The notes under the pieces: model-generated
Seen by the model: the letters and a program-made list of their open reading frames with translations, nothing else
What the model was told of the DNA's origin: nothing
Database searches by the model: none
DNA from: a virus
Virus record (IMG/VR): IMGVR_UViG_3300010158_005441
Span: 1-20,462 of that record
Reading direction: 5' to 3' (one strand)
Length of the DNA stretch: 20,462 nt
Position numbers and translations under genes: made by a program
In this document: positions 11,431 through 19,399 of the stretch, one piece after another
Layout: every line of letters starts with the position of its first letter
Position numbering within the stretch: the first letter of the stretch is position 1

Positions 11431-13149
11431 TTATCCTTGCGCTATGCGACTAAAATTCTGATACTTCTCAAACTTAATAACACTACGGAACTTGTCAAAT
11501 AAAACATCACCCTTGTGACTGATAACAAACACATTGGTATCATCGCCCAGGGTATTCAAAATGTTCATTAAATAATCCGTGGCATTATGATCCAGACTGC
11601 TGTCAAACACTTCGTCCAGCAACAATAAATTGGTGCTGGCACTGTTCTTCATCTTGGCTATGGTACGCCAGGTAAAAAGCAGAGCCAGATCGATGCGTTG
11701 TTTTTCACCTTCACTAAAACTTGCATAGGTAAAATCATCACGGTGGCGACTTTTGATGGTCTCATTAAACGCCTCGTCCAGCTCAAAACTAACAAAAAAG
11801 TCCATGGCGGCCAGATACTTGTTGACCAGTTTATTAATCACAGGCAGATACTGACGCACAATTTTTGTCTTGATACCAGTATCTTTTAATAAACTGCTGG
11901 CTATGTCCTGATAGTATTTTTCTTCGTTCAGTGTGGTCTTTTCGCTGACCAGTGTCATGACTTCTCGAGCCATGGCTCGTAATTTTTGCTTTTCATCATC
12001 CAGATTGCTGGTATCGTCTTCATCGTGTAATTTTTCTTCCTGCAGCTTCTGTATGTATTTCTGTCCGGCTATGACCTGATGGTTATAGCTGATGAGATTG
12101 TCCTCGGCCGTGCTGATACCACTCTGTATCTGTACTATGTTGTCAATCTTGGCATTGATGCCCTGCATCTGAGCTTCCAGAGCCAGTATGGCTGTTTGTA
12201 GCTCGGCTTCTTTGGCACTGTGCTCAGCCAGAGCTTTTACTTTTAAATCGTCAGTCAGAGCCTGATCACAAGTTGGGCAATTATCATGTTCCTGATAAAA
12301 TTTAATATCAGTCTGAGTCTTGTTAATTTTATCTCGCAGTTGTCGGCTAATTACAAACATTTCATCTTTGTCACCATAGACCTTTTCGGCATCGGCTATG
12401 TTGGCCTGCAGGCCCATGATTTCTGCTTTGATTAAATCAACCTGTATGAGATGCTGGTTGATTTCTTCTTCGGTGATCGCAATGCGCTGATCAACATCTG
12501 CACTGCGTTTCTGCTGACTTTCTTTCAGAGTGCGAATGAATTCATCCTGCAACTTGACCTTTTCTTTGTGTACTTCGATGTCGCCATCCATCTGACGAAT
12601 GCGATCTGCCAGCTCTCGACCCTTGTCCTTGAGTATGCTGTTCATGACACTGAAGATACGAATGTCCAACAGATCCTCGATGATTTCACGACGATGACTG
12701 GGTGGCAATTGCATGAATGGTGTAAAGCTAGCACTTCCCAAAATTACAATCTGAGTGAATGATTTATAATTAAGTTTTAGAATATGCTCTTCTAAAAACT
12801 TCTGAAAGTCACGACTATCAGCTTCCTGGTTGAGCTGTACACCATCCACGAGTATTTCAAACCTAGCAGGTTTGTGGCCTCGGATAATCTTGTATTGCTT
12901 GCTGCCAATCTGAAATTCTAATTCTACTTCTAGATTTTTCTGATTAATTGAATTTAATAACTGTGGTTTACTGACATCTCTGAACCCCTTGTTAAACAGG
13001 GCAAAGCAAATGGCATCCAAGATGGTACTTTTACCTGCGCCATTTTCACCAACAATCAGGGTAGTTGTCTGACGATCTAACTGTACGCTGATGCCAGCAT
13101 TGCCAGTCGAAAGCATATTCTTCCAGCTTACGCGTTTAAATTGTATCAT
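11431..13149 (-). CDS. 46: gp46 recombination endonuclease subunit (SbcC/Rad50-like)
   Basis: A 572-residue SMC-type ATPase that works with gp47 to resect DNA ends for recombination-dependent replication and host DNA breakdown. Walker A GENGAGKST is at 34-42, the zinc-hook CPTC at 291-294 sits in the middle of a coiled coil (about 175-410), signature SFSEGEKQR at 477-485, Walker B LLLLDEVFD at 508-516, then the D-loop SSLD and a late ISHK switch histidine. Length is close to T4 gp46 (560). ATGA overlap with gp47 implies coupled synthesis of the complex. Confidence 0.97.
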   Translation of the reverse strand: MIQFKRVSWKNMLSTGNAGISVQLDRQTTTLIVGENGAGKSTILDAICFALFNKGFRDVSKPQLLNSINQKNLEVELEFQIGSKQYKIIRGHKPARFEILVDGVQLNQEADSRDFQKFLEEHILKLNYKSFTQIVILGSASFTPFMQLPPSHRREIIEDLLDIRIFSVMNSILKDKGRELADRIRQMDGDIEVHKEKVKLQDEFIRTLKESQQKRSADVDQRIAITEEEINQHLIQVDLIKAEIMGLQANIADAEKVYGDKDEMFVISRQLRDKINKTQTDIKFYQEHDNCPTCDQALTDDLKVKALAEHSAKEAELQTAILALEAQMQGINAKIDNIVQIQSGISTAEDNLISYNHQVIAGQKYIQKLQEEKLHDEDDTSNLDDEKQKLRAMAREVMTLVSEKTTLNEEKYYQDIASSLLKDTGIKTKIVRQYLPVINKLVNKYLAAMDFFVSFELDEAFNETIKSRHRDDFTYASFSEGEKQRIDLALLFTWRTIAKMKNSASTNLLLLDEVFDSSLDHNATDYLMNILNTLGDDTNVFVISHKGDVLFDKFRSVIKFEKYQNFSRIAQG

Positions 13150-14204
13150 AGTGTCTCAGTGTGTTGAGCTTCTACATAGAGTTCTTTGAGCAGATTTTTA
13201 ATCCTGGGCTTATCAGCATCAGTTTCAACTCCGTCAACAAATCCATTCAGTAGGCTAATGGTATCTTCTAGGTTGATGTCTTCGTCGTCCAGAGCGTCAG
13301 CTTCAAACTCGCTGAAGTCCTCGATGATCTTTAATTCTAATATATTTTCCTTGTAGAGTCGATCCATGAAACAATCATACTTGTAGAAGTCTGTCTTGTT
13401 AATTATGACTAACTTGACCAGTTTATCTTTGAATAAACCAGTATCAATCTGGTCTGGATCTATGCGAGTATCGTCATACAGATACTTAAAGAACATTTCA
13501 TTGGGATTGACTATGAGTTCCAAGTCCAGTGTGTCGGTGTCCAGTATGCTAAAGCCTCGGGGATCGTCATAGTCATTCCAGGTCAGTCCATAGGGGTTAC
13601 CTGTATAGGTTATGTTGCCCTGAGTGCTGCGATGATGAAAGTGTCCGCTATAAACATGATCAAAACGATCAAACAACTTGGCATCCATGCCGTGTTCATT
13701 TAACTGGCCCTTGTACATGCTAAAACCGGCCAGTTCCAGATGACTAAACATTACTGGAGCCGTTGTAGTCTGTACTAATTGCATGGCGTCTGCATAGTTG
13801 TCTGAACAGATCCAGGGCATCATGACAAATTTAAAATTGTCCAGAGTTACTTCGGTTGGAGCTGAATAGGTAGTTACTCTGTCATAGTCACTTAACAACA
13901 GATGTGGGCTATTTACATAATTGGTGTTCTTAAAATAAGTATCATGGTTGCCAGCTATGAGATGGCAATCTATGCCTAACTCTTCTAGTCGATCAAAGAA
14001 GTATTCACGACAACTTTTAAGTATGTAAAAATTTATGTACTTGCGACGATCAAAACAATCGCCCATGTGTATGATGGTCTTGATACCACGTTTTACTAGC
14101 TCTGGGAAGAACACTTCGTCATAGAATTTACGAAAGTACTGATCAAAGGGTATGCTGTCGCCTCGGGCTCCAAAATGTGTATCAGTTATTATGGCTAATT
14201 TCAA
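13146..14204 (-). CDS. 47: gp47 recombination endonuclease subunit (SbcD/Mre11-like)
   Basis: A 352-residue calcineurin-like phosphoesterase, the nuclease half of the gp46/gp47 complex. Metal-binding motifs are complete: DTH at 8-10, GDCFDRR at 48-54, GNHD at 85-88, SH at 154-155 and GHFHHR at 187-192. The TYTGNPYGLTWND segment that follows matches T4-like gp47. The acidic C-terminal third probably carries the gp46-binding part. Length close to T4 gp47 (339). The start overlaps the preceding small gene by 23 bases. Confidence 0.97.
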   Translation of the reverse strand: MKLAIITDTHFGARGDSIPFDQYFRKFYDEVFFPELVKRGIKTIIHMGDCFDRRKYINFYILKSCREYFFDRLEELGIDCHLIAGNHDTYFKNTNYVNSPHLLLSDYDRVTTYSAPTEVTLDNFKFVMMPWICSDNYADAMQLVQTTTAPVMFSHLELAGFSMYKGQLNEHGMDAKLFDRFDHVYSGHFHHRSTQGNITYTGNPYGLTWNDYDDPRGFSILDTDTLDLELIVNPNEMFFKYLYDDTRIDPDQIDTGLFKDKLVKLVIINKTDFYKYDCFMDRLYKENILELKIIEDFSEFEADALDDEDINLEDTISLLNGFVDGVETDADKPRIKNLLKELYVEAQHTETL

Positions 14205-14403
14205 CGTTGTCTCCCTGAATCAGTTTAAGTCGATTCAGTTCCATTTTGGTTAATAATTTTTCGTGCTTGAGTTTGGCCAGATGCTGGTCATTGATGTAGT
14301 TGCTGTGGCCCTGGATTATTTGCTCGTCTAATTGACGATGCTGCTGTTCTAACTGAACGATTTTTTGCAGGCGATATCCCTGATGATAGATCCGTTGTTG
14401 CAT
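14182..14403 (-). CDS. Small coiled-coil protein, DUF465/SlyX-like pattern (73 aa)
   Basis: The pattern HRQLDEQIIQGHSN, then a D followed by HLAKLKHEKLLTKMELNRL, resembles the small DUF465 (YdcH-like) family: H-x2-LD-x2-I, then LK-x2-KL-x2-K-x-E-x2-RL. Such proteins are antiparallel helical hairpins with unknown function. AAGGAG lies upstream of the ATG, 11 bases after the queD stop, and the 3' end overlaps gp47 by 23 bases, so it is likely co-translated with the nuclease. The similarity is short and judged by eye. Confidence 0.65.
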   Translation of the reverse strand: MQQRIYHQGYRLQKIVQLEQQHRQLDEQIIQGHSNYINDQHLAKLKHEKLLTKMELNRLKLIQGDNVEISHNN

Positions 14404-14414
14404 GAACCATCTCC

Positions 14415-14975
14415 TTATTTTGCGTTATAATAAGTTGAACGGCTCTTAGGAGTTTCCCACCATTCAATCATGTCTACTCTGACTCCCAACTTGTTCATTT
14501 TAGCATCAACCAAGTCAGCCATCCATTTACTTAAATTCTCAGATGTTGGAACAAAATCCACAATCATGAATCCTTCATAATATTCATATTCAGGTGTATT
14601 AGGTTCTAGGTCACCCAGATAGATCTGATGCCCAGCTACATGAGTAGTATCAGGAACATAGACTGGAATTAATTTACGGTCACCAATGATCTGGTTGTAC
14701 AATGGATCTGCACGATCCAGAACAAACTGATGATCAACATAGGTATTGATCCATTTCTTTAACCACTCTAGATGTCTGAAATCTGTTACCATGCCTGTAG
14801 CATCTAGTTTACAAATCTCATCTTTATTGGCCAAATGAACCTGCAACTTACCTTCATGACCATGCAGATGTCTGCAGGCACACTTTAGATCTGCTGCATA
14901 CTCACCATTGAGTTTCTGTGTCCAAACTCTGTGTCCATAACAAAATTCAAATGTCTTATCAATTACCCATGCCAT
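14415..14975 (-). CDS. queD: QueD 6-carboxy-tetrahydropterin synthase
   Basis: A T-fold enzyme converting dihydroneopterin triphosphate (the FolE product) to 6-carboxytetrahydropterin, the step before QueE. Zinc ligands are visible: His15 in FCYGHRVW, and His38 and His40 in CRHLHGH, with the catalytic Cys34 in the C-x3-HGH motif. MVTDFRHL (about 61-68), PTSENLSKWM and the C-terminal EWWETP with the substrate-anchoring Glu complete the family pattern. At 186 residues it is longer than usual (about 120), with extra sequence around 85-135. It is separated from folE by the sugar genes but on the same strand and apparently the same transcript. The start overlaps the TagD-like gene by 17 bases. Confidence 0.92.
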   Translation of the reverse strand: MAWVIDKTFEFCYGHRVWTQKLNGEYAADLKCACRHLHGHEGKLQVHLANKDEICKLDATGMVTDFRHLEWLKKWINTYVDHQFVLDRADPLYNQIIGDRKLIPVYVPDTTHVAGHQIYLGDLEPNTPEYEYYEGFMIVDFVPTSENLSKWMADLVDAKMNKLGVRVDMIEWWETPKSRSTYYNAK

Positions 14976-15396
14976 ATTCTGCCCTCTCCGCTTTTTTATG
15001 TTCTGCTAATGCTACACGTTGTCTTAGTTCACTGCTGCTGAAACTATGACGACGTTTGTTATAATGGATTTCTGTATCAAAATCTTTGCCAGTAAAATCT
15101 TTGTCTTTGTATTCTTCACCAACAAAGCGTACATCTATTCTATATGATAACAATAGGTCTGTCAATTCCTTTTCGGTAGCATAGGGAATAATTTCGTCAA
15201 CATACTTGCAGGCCTTGAGTTGTTCAAAACGTTCAAATAGACTCTGTATGGGTTTATTCTTTTCGGGACGATCAATGGTTGGATCTGATTGAACTCCTAC
15301 AATTAAATAATCACAGTGCTCTTTGGCTTCTTTGAGCATCATTAAATGACCAGCGTGAAACAGGTCGAATGTACTGCAGGTAAATCCTATTTTCAT
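14959..15396 (-). CDS. TagD-like glycerol-3-phosphate cytidylyltransferase family protein
   Basis: A 145-residue nucleotidyltransferase of the cytidylyltransferase fold, joining a phosphorylated small molecule to CTP. The HAGH motif (14-17) follows the strand MKIGFTCSTFDLF; GVQSDP (34-39) is the usual second motif; and HSFSSSELR (117-125) replaces the ISTTxI signature. Length matches TagD-type enzymes. The start forms ATGA with the glycosyltransferase stop. The substrate could be glycerol-3-phosphate or another alcohol phosphate. In this cluster it may supply an activated group to the glycosyltransferase, which is inference. Confidence 0.88.
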   Translation of the reverse strand: MKIGFTCSTFDLFHAGHLMMLKEAKEHCDYLIVGVQSDPTIDRPEKNKPIQSLFERFEQLKACKYVDEIIPYATEKELTDLLLSYRIDVRFVGEEYKDKDFTGKDFDTEIHYNKRRHSFSSSELRQRVALAEHKKAERAEYGMGN

Positions 15397-16466
15397 GGTT
15401 GCACCGTATTGATGTCTAAAAGTAAATCCAACATTTTATTGCAGTTTAAATAATGATTCTTGATGGTATCCTGAGCTATGCTCAGAGCCTGGGCATACTT
15501 GCCTGGATTGTTCATTCTGTCAGCAATAAATTCAGTTAACTGAGGTTTATAAGCCACATAGTTTTCATAGCTGCTGGTCCAGACACTGGGATACAGGAAC
15601 TCTGCAGGATACATTTCGGCATATGAACATCTGTCAGGTAACACTGGAATGGTTCCTGCCAGCACGGCTTCCATGATGCTGATGCCTAGATTTTCATGCA
15701 GGGCACAACTAAAGATTATGGCACTGGATGCCAGCTCAGCATAATAGCTGTCTTTGTCCAGTCCCATTTTAGCAGTTATAACCACATCAAAATCAGTCTT
15801 TAGGTCCTCGGCTATGTCAGGTTGCTTGTCTGCATTATATCTATGAGGCCAAATTACTTTATTATCTTTGACGATGTCTCTGAGTGCTTCTAATTTAGGT
15901 ATGATGTATTCATGAGGCTGACCACTTCTATGGGCCTTGTATGCATCTTTGATGTCCAGGTTTTTTAAGAACATGTCTCTGTGGAAGTTAGTAGCATACC
16001 AGTTATAATCACAGGCATAATACCAGGCGCGTTCCTGATGTGGTGGCCAATCCTTCTGCATCTTCATGCCCAGTATGTCAGTTGGGTCATAATGACCTGC
16101 ATGCCAGATGCCATGAATCTCCACAGGAATTTCCAACAGGTCAGACATGTAGCGAATAGCTGTAATGGCAAAATTCCAGGCATCGGTTACCAGGAACTTA
16201 TCACCAGCTTTAACATCGCCTCGCATAAAGCGTTCAGATATGTTCTGAATCTGCGAAGCCTTGTAGATATTAGTTGCTGCAAAGTCCAGGAATGCTCCAG
16301 CAGTTGTTCCATTGGTGGCACCTCGGCCTTCAATGGTAACCAATTCAACTGGATCTAAATCTAATTCACTGACTCTGTCGCCAATGATGCGTGGCAGATT
16401 TTCATACCACTGCTTGGTATAACGACTGTCAATTGGTTCTATGGGTACTAAATAGATTGTCTTCAT
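15393..16466 (-). CDS. Glycosyltransferase (GT4-like, GT-B fold)
   Basis: A 357-residue protein. The C-terminal half has the GT-B nucleotide-sugar site: the ALHENLGISIMEAVLAGT motif (about 255-272; the E-x7-E type) followed by PVLPDRCSYAEMY. The preceding FDVVITAKMGLDKDSYYAELASSAI segment is the usual strand-turn-helix. The N-terminal half has GDKFLVTDAWNFA and HGIWHAGHYDP, unlike common surface-sugar enzymes that I know. No membrane segment or signal, so it is cytoplasmic. The acceptor could be DNA (as for T4 alpha/beta-glucosyltransferases), a modified base or a virion protein; position inside the deazaguanine cluster favours a base, but this is unproven. It overlaps the upstream fusion gene by 38 bases. 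Confidence 0.8.
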   Translation of the reverse strand: MKTIYLVPIEPIDSRYTKQWYENLPRIIGDRVSELDLDPVELVTIEGRGATNGTTAGAFLDFAATNIYKASQIQNISERFMRGDVKAGDKFLVTDAWNFAITAIRYMSDLLEIPVEIHGIWHAGHYDPTDILGMKMQKDWPPHQERAWYYACDYNWYATNFHRDMFLKNLDIKDAYKAHRSGQPHEYIIPKLEALRDIVKDNKVIWPHRYNADKQPDIAEDLKTDFDVVITAKMGLDKDSYYAELASSAIIFSCALHENLGISIMEAVLAGTIPVLPDRCSYAEMYPAEFLYPSVWTSSYENYVAYKPQLTEFIADRMNNPGKYAQALSIAQDTIKNHYLNCNKMLDLLLDINTVQP

Positions 16467-17217
16467 TTATTCTCTCTATGTCAGATTCTTCACAATAATC
16501 ACCGTACTGTATTTCTATGATATGCAGGGCTTCTTTACCGCCATTGATTAACTGATGCCAGGCATTGCGTGGTACATGCACGTAATCACCAGTATATAAT
16601 ACTTTAGCCTCGCTGTCAATGATACAGCTGCCTATGCCTGATCTAACGAACCATAGTTCATCTCTGAACTCATGACTCTGATAGCTTAGACAATGGTTGG
16701 GTTCAACCACAATTTCCTTGAGCTTGCATTTTGGATATTTTTTAAGTATGTCAAAATGCCCCCAGCTGCGTTCGGTTCTTTCATATTGCCAATCCTCCAG
16801 AATCCAACGACTTGAATTCATTTTATTGTCACCACCAACACCAAACGCAAATTCTAACAGGGGATCTTCTAGATCCTGTTCGGGCACATTACCTTCGGTT
16901 CGGTCACCGCCATTGGCAAATATGATCTTGGTGCCAGGATAGGCTTTGCGGACCTGACGAATTAAATCACGACTGCTGTTATCGCTGTCATCGAATTCCC
17001 AGACCTGATCTACACCTTCTAGGGCAGCTAGTATGGCCAGACGTTCATGCAGGGGCATGAATGGTCGACCTTTTTTCTCAGTTAACCAGTTATCTGAATT
17101 GGCGCCAACAAATAATAGTTCACCCAGCTGTTTAGCTGCTTTGATGTAGGCAATATGACCTGAATGTATGGGGTCAAATCCGCCTGTGACTATGACTATG
17201 CTCTTAGGAATTCTCAT
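16429..17217 (-). CDS. Fusion: HldE-type nucleotidyltransferase + mannose-6-phosphate-isomerase-type cupin
   Basis: A 262-residue two-domain protein. Residues 1-145: VTGGFDPIHSGH (HSGH at 18-21) and GANSDNWL are the motifs of RfaE/HldE-like sugar-phosphate nucleotidyltransferases. Residues 150-250: WGHFDIL, then LSYQSHEFRDELWFVRSG, GDYVHVPRNAWHQL and a final YGDYCEESDIERI, the pattern of the ManC C-terminal / type II phosphomannose isomerase cupin, with metal ligands probably His182, Glu187 and His221. Together it could isomerise a sugar phosphate and activate it. Start at ATG 17215-17217, with AGGAAG 4 bases upstream; the longer frame to 17286 lies in the upstream gene. Confidence 0.85.
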   Translation of the reverse strand: MRIPKSIVIVTGGFDPIHSGHIAYIKAAKQLGELLFVGANSDNWLTEKKGRPFMPLHERLAILAALEGVDQVWEFDDSDNSSRDLIRQVRKAYPGTKIIFANGGDRTEGNVPEQDLEDPLLEFAFGVGGDNKMNSSRWILEDWQYERTERSWGHFDILKKYPKCKLKEIVVEPNHCLSYQSHEFRDELWFVRSGIGSCIIDSEAKVLYTGDYVHVPRNAWHQLINGGKEALHIIEIQYGDYCEESDIERINEDNLFSTHRTN

Positions 17218-17638
17218 GATTGCTTCCTGTGTAGTGTTGCATGCGTGGTTTATACTGCAGTATGGCTCCATTTTCACCATCTTCACTTACTTCAATTTCA
17301 ATGTCTCGACCTGCATAGCGATCTATGATCTGGCTGAGCAAATTGTCCGCAATCATTTCACAGCTCTTATAGTTGAGTTCTAGAATGTTGCCACTGTACA
17401 GGGATTCCAACCAGCGTTTGAATTGTATAAATTCAATTTCTCTGTCGTCGTGCCACACAACGATGCGCACCCTGAAATGAAACATATGGCGATGAGGATT
17501 AGCCAAAAACGATACATCATATGCATCTCCGGTTTTTAATTTTGGATCTGTTGCAGCAGCTGGATAGCAGTGTATGCCTTCCTTCTGAAAACGAACTTCA
17601 ATCCATTTGTTTATAACTCCTGCTCCACTGTGTGTCAT
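17204..17638 (-). CDS. Conserved-type phage protein, possible T-fold (QueD-like) relative
   Basis: A 144-residue protein resembling an uncharacterised protein of cyanophage-like T4-like phages. Notable segments are VRFQKEGIHCYPAA (about 15-28), FLANPHRHMFHFRVRI (about 44-59), the HDDREIEFIQFKRWLESLY run, and the end KSCEMIADNLLSQIIDRY followed by IEIEVSEDGENGA. The alternation of a His-rich strand, a long helix, and a final S-E-x2-A-x2-L helix then acidic strand parallels QueD (PTSENL then WWETP), so a T-fold homologue is plausible. The queD zinc/cysteine triad C-x3-HGH is not present. It has ATGA overlap with the TGT-like gene, so the two probably work together. Function unknown. Confidence 0.7.
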   Translation of the reverse strand: MTHSGAGVINKWIEVRFQKEGIHCYPAAATDPKLKTGDAYDVSFLANPHRHMFHFRVRIVVWHDDREIEFIQFKRWLESLYSGNILELNYKSCEMIADNLLSQIIDRYAGRDIEIEVSEDGENGAILQYKPRMQHYTGSNHENS

Positions 17639-18888
17639 GCAAATAATCCTCCAAGGGTTATGGGTTCAACATATTCCTGTACGGCTTCCGAGGCCATGTA
17701 TGGTCCAACCTCGGCCAGCCAATGATTAAAATCTTCAGTTGTACGTACTGAGTATAAGGCATTAAAGGCTGTGGCGTCAATACCTCGACTCATGTTCATG
17801 ATCTCATCACGACTGGTGCTTAATTTTTCAACATGAACCAGGAAGTTTTTAATGGCACTGGACACAAAGGCTACATAGGTCTGCAGGCTTGGATCAATAT
17901 TACCGTGCTTTTCCTGATAGGTTCGGCTACTGATGTTCAGAGCTTCATAAAAGGTATCCAGATCATATTCATAGAATGGAAAGTTTCGTTTGATGTCTTC
18001 CCAGACAATTTTGTAGCTCTGATCAAATACTCGGGTAAAGTTATAGGCTAGGTCATTCATGTAATAACGGCCCTGGGTAACGCCGCTGGTATGTGTGGTA
18101 GAGTCATAGCTCATTTCAACATTCTGATAGACACCAGACTGCATGAATATGAACTGTGGAATCATTCTGTATACACTGCCTACACCCAACAGATGCAGAT
18201 GTTTGCTTTCCAACTCTATGGGTAACTGAGTAAAGTAAAATGCTCGTTTAAAGTCCTCTAATGAACCCTTGCCCAGAGCAGCTGCCCCCATGGCTATGCC
18301 ACCAATGCGGCTGATGTGATATGGAGTTAATTCCTCCACAATATACTGCACCCATTTCATATAGCTGTCATAGTCATTGCCCTGAGCTATGAGCATGGGG
18401 CGAGCTTTACTTTCTTTTTCGTCAAAGAAGTCAATCTGACGACGCAGATTTTTACCAGTTGCACGAGCAGCAGTTTCTAACTGACTGCGATCAAAGCGAC
18501 GATTGCTCAGATCTAATCTTTCACTGCGGCCGCCGGCATCTAATGTACGAACTGGTATGACATCAAAACACATGGCAATATCAGAATTTTTTGCCTGGCT
18601 GGCGTATACTTCTTCTTTAAGTTCTGTGGTTATGGTGCGACCCAGTGTGACCATCTGCAGTCCACCTGAGTCACCATGAATACTATGCACCAGTGGTTTG
18701 TAGTGTTCGCCCATCCATTCGCCCTGACGTTTTTCAACATAGGCATTATAGAGCAGGCTTATTTTGTGATTGTGTGTGTTGTTTAAGCTGCCAAAGGTAC
18801 GAGCAAAGAAGTCTAGATTTTGTTTTTCTAGACTTTCCGCATACATGAGCTTAAAATAACTACTTCCACTGGCTACATATTCTAACAT
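17635..18888 (-). CDS. dpdA: TGT-like base transglycosylase (DpdA-type)
   Basis: A 417-residue TIM-barrel protein of the tRNA-guanine transglycosylase superfamily. Family landmarks in order: HGDSGGLQMVTLG (Asp73, general acid/base position), DIAMCFDVIP (103-111), PMLIAQGNDYDSY (164-176, the LFGIVQGG strand), ISRIGGIAMG (192-201), HLLGVGSV (232-239) and MSYDSTTHTSG (259-269; Asp262 at the nucleophile position). The CxCxxC...H zinc site of true TGTs is absent; Cys107 is the only cysteine. TGT swaps guanine for a 7-deazaguanine in tRNA, and phage DpdA proteins do this in DNA. With queE, folE and queD around it, DNA modification is the best reading. It starts 1 base after the exonuclease stop. 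Confidence 0.82.
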   Translation of the reverse strand: MLEYVASGSSYFKLMYAESLEKQNLDFFARTFGSLNNTHNHKISLLYNAYVEKRQGEWMGEHYKPLVHSIHGDSGGLQMVTLGRTITTELKEEVYASQAKNSDIAMCFDVIPVRTLDAGGRSERLDLSNRRFDRSQLETAARATGKNLRRQIDFFDEKESKARPMLIAQGNDYDSYMKWVQYIVEELTPYHISRIGGIAMGAAALGKGSLEDFKRAFYFTQLPIELESKHLHLLGVGSVYRMIPQFIFMQSGVYQNVEMSYDSTTHTSGVTQGRYYMNDLAYNFTRVFDQSYKIVWEDIKRNFPFYEYDLDTFYEALNISSRTYQEKHGNIDPSLQTYVAFVSSAIKNFLVHVEKLSTSRDEIMNMSRGIDATAFNALYSVRTTEDFNHWLAEVGPYMASEAVQEYVEPITLGGLFA

Positions 18889-18889
18889 A

Positions 18890-19399
18890 TTAACTTCCTA
18901 GTATTTTAATTAAGTGTCGTGTCTGGTGCAGAGCATCGTCCAGTGCATTGTGATACACACCTTGTCGTTCATCTGCGGGTACTTGTATGATATTTTTTAT
19001 GGTTCGGTAACAACGGTCTTCCCAGGGTCTCCAGGGACGTTTTGTATTCACAGCTCTGTAGGCATTTTCCATGATGACATTATCAAAGCCAGCGCCATTG
19101 CCCCACACAGGTAAGCTACTGCGGCCAAACCACTGAGTAAAATCATCCAGTGCCTGACTCAGGCTGACATTGTCTTTGAGCAGAGCCTGACGGGCTTCTT
19201 TGTTCTGCTGATTCCACCATTCCACAGTTTCTGGATCAACATGCAGTCCAACTGCCTTGCAGGTTCGTAAATCCACAGTACGATAAAATTGGTCCACAAT
19301 ACTTTTGCTTTCCAATTCAAATTTAACTGCACCTATGCTGGCAATGGCAGCATTGCTGCGAGTGCTCATGGTTTCCAAATCTAACATGACCTGTATCAT
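18890..19399 (-). CDS. dexA: DnaQ-fold 3'-5' exonuclease (DexA / Rv2179c-like)
   Basis: A 169-residue DEDDh exonuclease. The first motif MLDLETM gives Asp7 and Glu9; AAIASIGAV follows as in DexA. The helix ETVEWWNQQNKEARQ matches the T4 DexA STIEWWKNQ segment. The second motif VWGNGAGFDNVIME carries Asp106; the third, YHNALDDA, carries His150 and Asp155. T4 DexA (227 aa) is a non-essential A-type exonuclease; this form is shorter and close to the Rv2179c-like group. ATGA overlap with folE. Its place inside the modification cluster is notable: it could degrade unmodified DNA, or be there by chance. Confidence 0.88.
   Translation of the reverse strand: MIQVMLDLETMSTRSNAAIASIGAVKFELESKSIVDQFYRTVDLRTCKAVGLHVDPETVEWWNQQNKEARQALLKDNVSLSQALDDFTQWFGRSSLPVWGNGAGFDNVIMENAYRAVNTKRPWRPWEDRCYRTIKNIIQVPADERQGVYHNALDDALHQTRHLIKILGS

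Noticed and set aside
17218-17286. Longer start for the nucleotidyltransferase-cupin fusion
   Set aside because: The added 23 residues lie within the upstream gene; the ATG at 17215-17217 has AGGAAG and begins the conserved strand.
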